Shown: piece after piece, positions 13,101-23,390 of the stretch
Layout of the letters: each line of letters opens with the position of its first letter
How positions within the stretch are numbered: the stretch's first letter is position 1
Assembly (NCBI RefSeq): GCF_910591885.1
Contig: NC_063277.1
Coordinates: 13,144,001 to 13,208,000 of the forward strand
Length of the DNA stretch: 64,000 nucleotides
Direction of reading: 5' to 3'
From: Bombus terrestris
Lineage: Eukaryota; Arthropoda; Insecta; Hymenoptera; Apidae
The notes under the pieces: generated by a model
Seen by the model: only the letters and a program-made list of their open reading frames with translations
Told to the model about the DNA's origin: nothing
Databases searched by the model: none
Translations under genes and position numbers: made by a program

Positions 13101-13982
13101 ACGAGTCTCGTCGGTTATAACATAATAAGATTAAACAAACGATCATTCCCTGGCGGAATCAGATTCTCAATTGTTCGTATTTCACTTTTACGCTCGTTTT
13201 GGTAAACGAAAAGCATTTGTTGCGTTTGTAATATAAAATCCTTTATGAGACACGATTGACCCGATTAAAATGAAAAAAGCGAAAGTTAAAATAAAAGGTA
13301 TCCGAATAAGGATAAAAAGACCTTTAAAGAAATTTAAGGGGATAAAAGAACTTTAAATGGTACAGTAACGTCATATTCCTCGATCAAAGTCTCCGTAGCG
13401 AGATTGATAAAATTAAAAGGAAGAAGGCAAAGTTAATAAAACATTCTCATGGTAGGATATTCGGACAATCAAAAGCTTCAAATATAATAGAATGACTTCA
13501 CTTTCATCTATCGGTCCCTGTATGAAAAAATTGATAAAACTAGAAAGAAAAAAATAAAAATTAATAAAATATCGACTTACCTGTGGCTGTCGATGTTGAT
13601 GAACATGATGCGTGACCGCTGTAGCGTCACCTTGGCCAGTGTCGCGACATTGCTCAGGATGTCCAGCCACGTACACGATTCCACATTCTCGAGGATCTTG
13701 CTGTGCGATTAAAGCACCTATTGGTTTGGGAGAAAAAGGCGGAGGACTTTCCAACTTTTTAATTTTCTCCGCGGGGAAATACTTGAGTCTCGGCGAGGAA
13801 CAAGACCTAGACTCTTTGCATCTGTCTTGAGAGCTAAACCTTGTCTTCGGCATAGAAACGTCCACGGCTTCGTTGATCAGTTTTGAAGGATCGTTCGAAT
13901 CGATGAGATCGTGCGTAGATGGTAATTTCTCGGTTTTAAAAAATTTTTGTTGCACGGTATTCGGTTTCGCGTGCAAACTCAT
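10106..13982 (-). CDS. Gln-rich coiled-coil/low-complexity protein, unrecognised (about 1,095 aa, two exons)
   Basis: Two coding exons join in phase 0. Exon 1 is 13982-13581 (ATG at 13982, 134 codons, donor CAG|GTAAGT). Exon 2 is 12991-10106 (acceptor CGTAG|GGC, 961 codons plus stop). The exon 1 product is basic and Ser/Pro-rich, with a short motif, CGIVYVAGHPEQC. Exon 2 begins and ends with long Gln/Asn/Met/Tyr-rich prion-like stretches. Its central core is of ordinary composition: a helical segment beginning KKPLKFTVAMIRDQEKLLAT and containing LLNEQRKLLEYVEVLQQQ, a basic patch VVKNRKKKQ, the segment WMIHLTPTRLSYLQIEKIQE, then a polyQ run of about 25 residues. A second ordinary block (LLENERLPMETRRGLEYLAN) follows. 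Automated pipelines often label such proteins Mediator-like because of the Q content; I see no Mediator domain. The frame is also open upstream to an acceptor at 14040, so an additional 5' exon is possible. Function unknown. Same strand as the flanking Cys/Pro-rich genes. Confidence 0.8.
11397..11476 (-). repeat. Exonic CAA/CAG trinucleotide tract encoding polyglutamine
   Basis: An in-frame run of mixed CAA and CAG codons (CTG/TTG on the plus strand) codes for almost uninterrupted glutamine, broken by one histidine. The mix of CAA and CAG suggests an old, stabilised tract. Likely length-polymorphic between individuals (inference). Confidence 0.85.
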
Positions 13983-14120
13983 TGTGCTTGGCCGTCTGGA
14001 CGATGCTTTCTGCCTGATGTTTCTATCTACTGAAGCTTTCCTGTAAGAAGCGACTTGTATCTCTTGATACAAATAATACGACAAAGTGGCGAAAGAATGG
14101 CAATCAAAAGCAGAAATCAA

Positions 14121-16001
14121 TCGTCATTTCATCGTCGCACATTTTACTTTTTAGATAGAAGGGACTGTTGGAAAACGAAGCTCGTAATGTTCTTCCGTAA
14201 TTTTATGACAGATTTAAATAGTAAAGTAACCACTCTTAAATATTAAAAAAAAACTTCTGGTATAAAAAGACAGAGTTTATAAGATTGATTAATGGAAAAG
14301 AAGAAAATATTAACCCCTAATTTAGCGTGATCTGTTCTCGAATTGAAGAAAAATAAGGGACTTTAAAAGTGGTACCTTTTGTTCATTTTCGTTCGAAATT
14401 TTGCGAGAGTAATGGGAATATCTAGTGGAACATCATCTGTGATAAGCCAGGTAATTTTCTAGCTCGGATTTTGCATCACCGCCGAGGAAAATGGGAAACT
14501 CTGACAGCGAGATGTCAGTCCAGGTTTGAAAGTAAGCTGTGTTGTCATGGATACAGCTTAATGGTTCGTTCTTGATTTCAAATTTATATCTAACTGAAGC
14601 GAGCCACACACCAGTAAAACCGATCAACAGTATTGAGGTTAATCATTTGATTTCTTTTTAATTAAGCACTTATCGTGTGTCCTCGTAATGAAGAAAGATG
14701 TTATTACAGATTGGGCAGAAATGAACTTGTTCAGTTTGACTTCCGAGCGCTTCAAATATAAAACACATAAATAACTTCCTGCTGATTTTTTTTAATAAAC
14801 GAGAAAAAAGAAATAAATATTTCTTGTAAATGAATGCCACTTAAATACTTTTACAATTTTTTATTATATGTTGTTTACATTATTGTGTATTTCTTAGATT
14901 TCCGTATTTTTCTTTGCGGCTACTGATAATGACAATAGATCGTGATATAACTTCGAAATTTTTATCTCGAACGTGATACGATAAAATCAGTCATCCCGTT
15001 GTCGCAACCGTACCAAAACCTTGACAACGTGACTTGATTCATAAAAAAAAATCACAGTAAAAAATGAATGGTACCTGTTTTCTATTGCGATCAACATTAT
15101 CAAATGCTGAAGTACATCGTAATCACGTTCGTTTGTTTAACGATGATATCGAAGAATGAATATATTGCTAAACCGTATTGAAAAATATGCAAGCAAATTC
15201 ACCCCGTGACCTTTCACTTTGCAAACGCACTTATTTTTAAGGGGGAGAAAAATACATGCCTGTGCAATGTAAATGTAGCTTGCGTGGGACGAATTGCAGT
15301 TGATTTAAGATCATGTAAAACTGAAAATTGGGAATAACGGATAAACATTTCTCTCGATGAAATCTCGAACTCTATCACAAGAATAATCCTCGTTATTTTA
15401 ATAATTCGTCATTCTAATGAACAACCTAACAAGGTGGCGTCTAAATCGGTAAGTCACTTAAATTCTTGGTAATTCTTAATTCGGTTGCGATGATCATCGA
15501 ATTCCTCAATTGAGAAATAAAAGTTTGTTGGAAGACGCATTCGAGTACAGTTCAATCCGAGATTACAAGCAATCGGGATCTCTTCGTCGTAAGTTTTGTG
15601 CCACTTCCGAGACAGTAAATCGATCATAATTAGGAACTTGTGTCTTAATTCGTTTTACCTGATCAGGATTTCTTCAACGTTGAAACAGTTCCATGTATCT
15701 TATATTTTTATCTTAACTCGCAAATTTTCTTTGAAAATTATATCTCTCTGTACCTGATATTTTCCTTTAAAAAAGGACAAAAACGTTATCTTCCGATACT
15801 GCTGTAGTTAGATTTAACTGAGTCAACAAAATATTTCAAAAATCACCTATTTTCGTATGAAAAGTCAAATCCACGTATATATTCGTCGTTCTCGTTAGAT
15901 CTCACACGCCTAACTGTCAGATCCGAAGAAACCTTCCAACTCTTGCCTGCAGTTAACAGGGGGGATGAGACACTGCACAAAGAAAACCATAGCGTTGAAC
16001 G
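14121..16001. other. Intergenic spacer
   Basis: AT-rich DNA upstream of the Gln-rich gene and downstream of Cys/Pro-rich gene B. Apart from the doubtful exon at 14433-14627, I see no supported gene. It should contain the promoter of the Gln-rich gene and the 3' end of gene B. Confidence 0.5.
14433..14627 (-). other. Possible unplaced exon, open frame of 64 codons
   Basis: A minus-strand frame with coding-like composition (for example TDISLSEFPIFLGGDAKSEL) closes with TGA at 14433. It has no ATG at its start. A possible acceptor (GGCTCGCTTCAG, exon then starting with TTAGATAT) lies inside the frame. It could be the terminal exon of an unseen minus-strand gene, an alternative 5' exon of the Gln-rich gene, or chance. 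I do not recognise the peptide. Confidence 0.2.
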
Positions 16002-16564
16002 TCAATTATACATTCGCTTTCCTGAGCATCGTTCAAAAGTGAATGGTATTATGGCGAACTGACGGCAAACTGCACGACAAGGGGAGCAAGGCGGCGGAGT
16101 AGGCGGTGGACAGGGCATACAGGGGACCATTTTCTTGGTGCAAACGAACGCCACAGTTGGACAGGGCGGTGGACAGGGTGGCGGTGGTGGTGTACACGCA
16201 ACGATAACCTTTGGTGGGCAAGGAATGGCGCAACAAGGTGGACAAGGGGTACAAGGCCGTAGGTAAACCTAATTTCGACGTGAGTTATTAAGTTAGCTCC
16301 GTGAAAACAAGCTACGTAAAGGACTTAATAGATTTGCGTTGCTGTTACACGTTGTTCTTTGAAATTCTTGTAACGACGATAAAACAGAGAAAGAATAAAA
16401 ATTTGATTTGTCTCGTATTTTTATTTTTATAATTTGTTGGAACTCACTGTTGTTTTAGTTGGCTGAGGTGGGCAACGGGGTGGGCAAGGTGGTCTGCATA
16501 AAATAGTGGGTGGAGGGCAAGGTGGGGGGGAGCAGCATGGACTACAGCAAGATCGGCAGGACAT
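16002..16564 (-). CDS. Cys/Pro-rich small protein B (127 aa, two exons), possible sperm-tail structural protein
   Basis: Exon 1 is 16564-16448 (ATG, 39 codons, donor ACA|GTGAGT). Exon 2 is 16268-16002 (acceptor AAATTAG|GTT, 88 codons plus TGA). The junction is phase 0 and continues the same composition across the intron, which strongly supports the model. The product has 24 cysteines and about 40 prolines in 127 residues: it opens MSCRSCCSPCCSPPPCPPP and continues with RPPCPPRCPPQP, PCTPCPPCC, TPPPPPCPPPCP and VPCMPCPPPTPPPCSPC, ending in a more hydrophobic tail FAIIPFTFERC. There is no signal peptide. Composition and size match gene A at 8806-9192 (also 24 cysteines), suggesting an old duplicated pair, although the intron is present only here. 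Both flank the Gln-rich gene. A role as a disulfide-cross-linked structural protein, for example in the sperm tail, is inferred from composition only. Confidence 0.78.
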
Positions 16565-17329
16565 ATTTCCGAAACAACCTTCGTACGAAAAAATGATACT
16601 ATAGTTTAGATAAATAAATTTAACACAATCTTATTTATACTTATCATGTTTGAAATAAAACTGTGAAGTAAGAAAAGTAATGGTTGATTAAAGTTCTATA
16701 TTTTACGAATTTGAGTCCTCTGTGATCTCTTGTCGAATTCGAATTATCTAAATTCTATTTTAGACCGCGTTACAAAGTCGATTAAATGTTAATAAGAGAG
16801 ACTTTACTTGATTACGCTACGGCATTAACGGGATACGAGCTGATTACGAGGAGTTAAGTCGATATTTCCATGCGATGTCCGTGAGTCTGCATATTATCGT
16901 CGATCCCCTGACGATGGACCAGGCCCAATCTAACGAGAAACGGCGGCATTGGCGTGGTTCGACGTCTATTTCGGACCACTTGAAATTTTGTCGATGGACG
17001 AACGAGAAGCCTAAACGGTGTGACGTATTATTTGCTTGTTTAGTTTGCCGGTTGCCCAGGCGATCTGGTCTTTCTTTTGTCAGCCAGTCGTTCTATTCTT
17101 TTTCAGCGGGAAAATAGCATGTAAAATCACGGCTATTCGACCTTATTTCTCGTAACGATAATTCTGTGAAAAAATTTCATGCTTACGCTTAATTGATACT
17201 TCCGTAATCTGCATGCGTATATTAACATTATTAATATCAATTAAATTAAACGATTCCTAATGGCTACTATCGCAACTAATTATAAAATCAGATTCGAAAT
17301 AATTCAAGATGATATATTGATATTAATTT

Positions 17330-17480
17330 AAGGAAAGGAAACAAAAGAAAGAGAAAACGAAAAGGAAGTAAAAAGAAGGAAAAAAACATAGGGAAAGTTA
17401 AAAGGCAGAAAAAGAGAGACAGAGGAGGATGACAAGAAAGGGGTGAAAAAAGGAAAGACGAGAAGGGAAAAGAGAAAGGA
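17330..17480 (+). repeat. Polypurine tract (GA-rich, about 150 nt)
   Basis: Nearly every base on the plus strand is A or G, with short runs such as GGAAAGGAAACAAAAGAAAG. It is imperfect and not a simple dinucleotide repeat. Confidence 0.7.
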
Positions 17481-17858
17481 TAGCATCGCAAGTACGAGAT
17501 CGTTCACGTGAACTGTTATTCGTTTACCTCGAGCTGCAACTTAATGCAGTCTCTCTGAAGTATAAGGACCGTTCGGAAAAAACCAGGATAGGTGCGTAGA
17601 CTGGGAGGAGAAATGAGTGTTTTCTTCACGAAATTCTATTACAGACTGACTATTGGAAAAATAATTGAAGTTAGACATATTGCTGGCGATGGGTAATCGA
17701 ATTACCTCGCTTTTCTCGAGATGGAAAGAGTAGAGAGAATAAATAATTGGTGAGGGTATATGCCAAAGAGGGAAAAGGTTCAACTTCTACGAAATAGTCC
17801 ACAGGTAAAAAGATAATAAAACATCCTGAGTTTAAGGAAAGAAAGGGAAGGTACAGTA

Positions 17859-18032
17859 AGGCCGGGGCTAGCGTTAGATCGACGCTGCGTTGCGTGGCCT
17901 GTGTTGTAGAAATGTACGCACACGCGAGCACTGCGGCAAATTTAGTTGTGTGACACGCTGTGTGAATGCATTTCTACAACGCAGGCCACGCAACACAGCG
18001 TCGTCGGTTCAACACTCGCGTAGCCCTGGCCT
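17859..18032. mobile_element. Foldback/MITE-like element of 174 bp
   Basis: Strong inverted repeat. The inner arms, 17881-17914 and 17969-18002, are 34 nt each and match at 32 of 34 positions. The outermost 12 nt (AGGCCGGGGCTA at 17859 against the reverse complement of 18021-18032) match at 11 of 12. The segment between outer and inner arms is 10 nt on the left and 18 nt on the right, so the arms are discontinuous. There is no coding capacity. A clean target-site duplication is not visible (left flank ends CAGTA, right flank starts AATTC). It is best read as a non-autonomous inverted-repeat transposon relic. A structured RNA gene is the alternative. Confidence 0.6.
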
Positions 18033-19429
18033 AATTCCAAAAAATCCAAGTCGTTGAGGTTTCCTTGGTTATAAACGGTCGCTAATTACTTAACCAGTTA
18101 ACTGGGCAATTTGATTTTAGAAATCTCTGACAGGGTTAGGCCGTGGAATGCGTAAATGAATACAAGCGACGACGAATATACACGTCGAACAAAAGCTTTA
18201 TTTCGGTACGTTTGACGTGTATTCTCGTCAAACGCAGTTAAACGGTGAAATTATTTTTAAAGATTCGATAACTTTATCATCTTGCTGATGCGCTACAACA
18301 GATAGAAAAGCTGTCAAAGGAGGAATTTCCTTATTGCTAAGTATCTATCTTTGCTTCTGCTCCATTAGAGTTAATGCAGTAATTAGCTAATGTATATTAA
18401 GTAACGTGATGTAATTAACTATGCATAGCATCTTCGATAGAAGATGAGAAGCAATTACAGTTGCACTTCACGAAGAATGTGATCAACAAGCGGTCGGCTG
18501 TGAATTAGATTCAGAAGATGAGAAAGAAATACGCGATACAAACTATGGTATAGTCACTTTCTAGTGTTTTTGGATGAGAGGGAGAAGCTGACAAAGTGTC
18601 GCTTTAAAAGATTTATCACGCATCTCCGATGCACATTTTCAACCAAGGAAAGAAGCTGAAAGAAGAAGAAAATGTTTTCTTAAACCCCAGATGATATCCG
18701 CCTGAAAAATAAAACAACCAGTTCGGGAAAGTGAAGGCCACAGTTTTAAATTCCTCGCAGTGTCTAGAAAGGAAAATGTATTTCCACGTTAAAATTATTC
18801 AGTTAAACAATGTGAAATTAACGAAAGACCAAATGCAAGCGATTAAAATTAGAATCTCTAGAGTAGAATTTTCAAATTTAAATATTCAAATTTTCAAATT
18901 TTCAAATTTTTAAATTTTCAAATTTGAATTTTTAAATTTGAATTTTCAAATTTGAATTTTCAAATTTGACTTTTTAAATTTGAATTTTCAATTTGAATTT
19001 TTAAATTTGAATTTTCAAATTTGAATTTTCAAATTTTCAAATTTAAATTTTCAAATTTGAATTTTTAAATTTGAATTTTCAATTTGAATTTTTAAATTTT
19101 CAAATTTGAATTTTCAAATTTGAATTTTCAAATTTTCAAATTTTCAAATTTGAATTTTCAAATTTGAATTTTCAAATTTGAATTTTCAAATTTTCAAATT
19201 TAAATTTTCAAACTTGAATTTATAAATTTGAATTTTCAAATTCGAATTTTCAAACTTAAATTTTCAAATTTGAATTTTTAAAGTTGAATTTTCAAATTTG
19301 AATTTTTAAATTTGAATTTTCAAATTTGAATTTTTAAATTTGAAAATTTGAAAATTCAAATTTGAAAATTTGAAAATTCAAATTTGAAAATTTGAAAATT
19401 CAAATTTGAAAATTCAAATTTGAAACTTC

Positions 19430-20187
19430 AAATTTGAAAATTCAAATTTGAAAATTCAAATTTGAAAATTTGAAAATTCAAATTTAAAAATTCAAATTTG
19501 AGAATTTAAATTTGAAAATTTGAAAATTCAAATTTGAATATTCAAATTTGAAAATTCAATTTTGAAAATTCAAATTTGAAAATTCAAATTTGAAAATTCA
19601 AATTTGAAAATTCAAATTTGAAAATTCAAATTTGAAAATTTGAAAATTCAAATTTGAAAATTCAAATTTGAAAATTCAAATTTGAAAATTTGAAAATTCA
19701 AATTTGAATATTTGAAAATTCAAAATTGAAAATTCAAATTTGAAAATTTGAAAATTCAAATTTGAAAATTCCAATTTGAAAATTCAAATTCGAAAATTCA
19801 AATTTAAAAATTCAAATTTGAAAATTCAAATTTGAAAATTCAAATTTGAAAATTTGAAAATCTAAATTTGAAAATTTGAAAATTCAAATTTGAAAATTCA
19901 AATTTGAAAATTAAAATTTAAAAATTTGAAAATTTGAATTTGAAAATTAGAAAATTCAAATTTGAAAATTTGAAAATTCAAATTTGAAAATTTGAAAATT
20001 CAAATTTGAAAATTTGAAAATTCAAATTTAAAAATTCAAATTTGAGAATTAAAATTTGAAAATTTGAAAATTCAAATTTGAATATTCAAATATGAAAATT
20101 CAAACTTGAAAATTCAAATTTGAAAATTTGGAAATTCAAATTTGAAAATTCAAATTTGAACATTCAAATTTGAAAATTTGAAAATTC
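19430..20187 (+). repeat. Copy 1 of a ~758-bp tandem segmental duplication within the satellite
   Basis: The ordered series of rare variants starting with GAGAATTTAAATTTG at 19500 (then TTGAATATTC, CAATTTTGAA, CAAAATTGAA, CCAATTTG, TTCGAAAATT, AATCTAAATTTG, CAAATATGAAAATTCAAACTTG, TTTGGAAATTC, GAACATTC) is repeated in the same order 758 bp downstream. Boundaries are approximate, because the variant GAAACTTC at about 19424 is not in copy 2. Confidence 0.88.
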
Positions 20188-20980
20188 AAATTTGAAAATT
20201 CAAATTTGAAAATTCAAATTTGAAAATTTGAAAATTCAAATTTAAAAATTCAAATTTGAGAATTTAAATTTGAAAATTTGAAAATTCAAATTTGAATATT
20301 CAAATTTGAAAATTCAATTTTGAAAATTCAAATTTGAAAATTCAAATTTGAAAATTCAAATTTGAAAATTCAAATTTGAAAATTCAAATTTGAAAATTTG
20401 AAAATTCAAATTTGAAAATTCAAATTTGAAAATTCAAATTTGAAAATTTGAAAATTCAAATTTGAATATTTGAAAATTCAAAATTGAAAATTCAAATTTG
20501 AAAATTTGAAAATTCAAATTTGAAAATTCCAATTTGAAAATTCAAATTCGAAAATTCAAATTTAAAAATTCAAATTTGAAAATTCAAATTTGAAAATTCA
20601 AATTTGAAAATTTGAAAATCTAAATTTGAAAATTTGAAAATTCAAATTTGAAAATTCAAATTTGAAAATTAAAATTTAAAAATTTGAAAATTTGAATTTG
20701 AAAATTAGAAAATTCAAATTTGAAAATTTGAAAATTCAAATTTGAAAATTTGAAAATTCAAATTTGAAAATTTGAAAATTCAAATTTAAAAATTCAAATT
20801 TGAGAATTAAAATTTGAAAATTTGAAAATTCAAATTTGAATATTCAAATATGAAAATTCAAACTTGAAAATTCAAATTTGAAAATTTGGAAATTCAAATT
20901 TGAAAATTCAAATTTGAACATTCAAATTTGAAAATTTGAAAATTCAAATTTGAAAATTCAAATTTGAAAATTCAAATTTG
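20188..20980 (+). repeat. Copy 2 of the ~758-bp tandem segmental duplication
   Basis: Its landmark GAGAATTTAAATTTG lies at 20258, and the same string of rare variants follows, ending at GAACATTC near 20917. Identity ends at about 20980, where TTTGAAGATTCAAATTT and an A-rich break (near 20998) replace the pattern. A more diverged third relative begins with the same landmark at 21444. Confidence 0.88.
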
Positions 20981-23390
20981 AAGATTCAAATTTAAATTCA
21001 AAAAAAAATTCAAATTTGAAAATTTGAAAATTCAAATTTGAAAATTTGAAAATTCAAATTTGAAAATTCAAATTTGAAAATTCAAATTTGAAAATTTTAA
21101 AATTCAAATTAGAAAATTTGAAAATTCAAATTTGAAAATTCAAATTTGAGAATTCAAATTTGAAAATTTGAAAATTTAAATTTGAAAATTTGAAAATTCA
21201 AATTTGAAACTTCAAATTTGAAAATTCAAATTTGAAGATTCAAATTTAAAAATTCAAATTTGAAAATTTGAAAATTTGAAAATTCAAATTTGAAAATTTG
21301 AAAATTCAAATTTGAAAATATGAAAATTCAAATTTGAAAATTTGAAAATTCAAATTTGAAAAATCAAATTTGAAAATTCAAATTTCAAAATTTGATAATT
21401 CAAATTTGAAAATTTGAAAATTCAAATTTAAAAATTCAAATTTGAGAATTTAAATTTGAAAATTTGAAAATTCAAATTTGAATATTCAAATTTGAAAATT
21501 CAATTTTGAAAATTCAAATTTGAAAATTCAAATTTGAAAATTCAAATTTGAAAATTCAAATTTGAAAATTCAAATTTGAAAATTTGAAAATTCAAATTTG
21601 AAAATTTGAAAATTCAAATTTGAAAATTCAAATTTGAAAATTCAACTTTGAAAATTTGAAAATTCAAATTTGAATATTTGAAAATTCAAATTTGAAAATT
21701 CAAATTTGAAAATTTGAAAATTCAAATTTGAAAATTCCAATTTGAAAATTTAAATTTGAAAATTTGAAAATTCAAATTTGAATATTCAAATTTGAAAATT
21801 CAAATTCGAAGATTCAAATTTAAAAATTCAAATTTGAAAATTTGAAAATTCAAATTTGAAAATTTGAAAATTCAAATTTGAAAATTTGAAAATTCAAATT
21901 TGAAAATTTGAAAATTCAAATTTGAAAATTTGAAAATTCAAATTTGAAAATTCAAATTTGAAAATTCAAATTTGAAAATTTGAAAATTCAAATTTGAAAA
22001 TTCGAAAATTCAAATTTGAAAATTCGAAAATTCAAATTTGAAAATTCAAATTTGAGAATTCAAATTTGAAAATTTGAAAATTCAAATTTGAAAATTAAAA
22101 TTTGACAATTTGAAAATTTGAAAATTCAAATTTGAAAATTTGGAAATTCAAATTTGAAAATTCAAATTTGAAAATTCAAATTTGAAAATTTGAAAATTCA
22201 AATTTGAAAATTTGAAAATTCAAATTTGAAAATTCAAATTTGAAAATTTGAAAATTCAAATTTGAAAATTCAAATTTGAAAATTCAAATTTAAAAATTCA
22301 AATTTAAAAATTCAAATTTAAAAATTTGAAAATTCAAATTTGAAAATTCAAATTTGAAAATTTGAAAATTCAAATTTGAATATTTGAAAATTCAAATTTG
22401 AAAATTCAAATTAGAAAATTCAAATTTGAAAATTTGAAAATTTAAATTTGAAAATTTGAAAATTCAAATTTGAAAAATTGAAAATTTAAATTTGAAAATT
22501 TGAAAATTCAAATTTGAAAATTTGAAAATTCAAATTTGAAAATTTGAAAATTCCAATTTGAAAATTCAAATTCGAAAATTCAAATTTAAAAATTCAAATT
22601 TGAAAATTCAAATTTGAAAATTCAAATTTGAAAATTTGAAAATTCAAATTTGAATATTTGAAAATTCAAATTTGAAAATTCAAATTTGAAAATTCAAATT
22701 TGAAAATTTGAAAATCTAAATTTGAAAATTTGAAAATTCAAATTTGAAAATTCAAATTTGAAAATTGAAATTTAAAAATTCAAATTTGAAAATTCAAATT
22801 TGAAAATTTGAAAATTTAAATTTGAAAATTTGAAAATTCAAATTTGAAAATTCAAATTTGAAAATTCAAATTTGAAGATTCAAATTTAAAAATTCAAATT
22901 TGAAAATTTGAAAATTTGAAAATTCAAATTTGAAAATTCAAATTTAAAAATTCAAATTTGAAAATTTGAAAATTCAAATTTGAAAATTCAAATTTGAAAA
23001 TTCAAATTTAAAAATTCAAGTTTGAAAATTTGAAAATTCAAATTTAAAAATTCAAATTTGAAAATTCAAATTTGGAAATTCAAATTTAAAAAATCAAATT
23101 TGAAAATTTGAAAATTGAAATTTGAAAATTCAAATTTAAAAATTCAAATTTGAAAATTCAAGTTTAAAAATTCAAATTTGAAAATTCAAATTTGAAAATT
23201 CATATTTAAAAATTCAAATTTGAAAATTTGAAAATTCAAATTTAAAAAATCAAATTTGAAAATTTAAAAATTCTAATTTGAAAATTCCACTTTAAAAAGT
23301 CAAATTTGAAAATTTAAATGTGAAAATTTGAAAATTCAAATTTGAAAATTCAAATTTATAAATTCAAATTTGAAAATTTAAATTTGATTA

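Larger units (their letters stand above)
16565..18864. other. Intergenic spacer with purine tract and foldback element
   Basis: No supported gene. It contains the 5' flank of Cys/Pro-rich gene B, a purine-rich tract (17330-17480), a foldback element (17859-18032), and unremarkable AT-rich DNA leading into the satellite. Confidence 0.5.
18865..23390. repeat. AT-rich satellite array, 14-bp unit (CAAATTTG + AAAATT), about 4.5 kb
   Basis: The block is built from the unit AAAATTCAAATTTG (14 bp) interleaved with the 8-bp variant AAAATTTG, giving local periods of 14 and 22. The core CAAATTTG is its own reverse complement, so strand orientation is carried only by the AAAATT spacer. From about 18865 to 19340 the spacer reads AATTTT; from there to about 23390 it reads AAAATT, so the array contains an inversion. 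Sequence variants (for example GAGAATTT, CCAATTTG, TTCGAAAATT) recur in order and reveal a longer-range duplication (listed separately). Only two of 14 bases per unit are G or C. No gene is inside; the short open frames are by-products of the repeat. Confidence 0.97.

Noticed and set aside
13502..13517. Possible in-phase microexon (GPIDESE) between the two exons of the Gln-rich gene
   Set aside because: The acceptor (TTTTTTCATACAG) is fair, but the donor (GAA|GTCATT) is poor, and direct splicing of the flanking exons already keeps phase; would need cDNA support.
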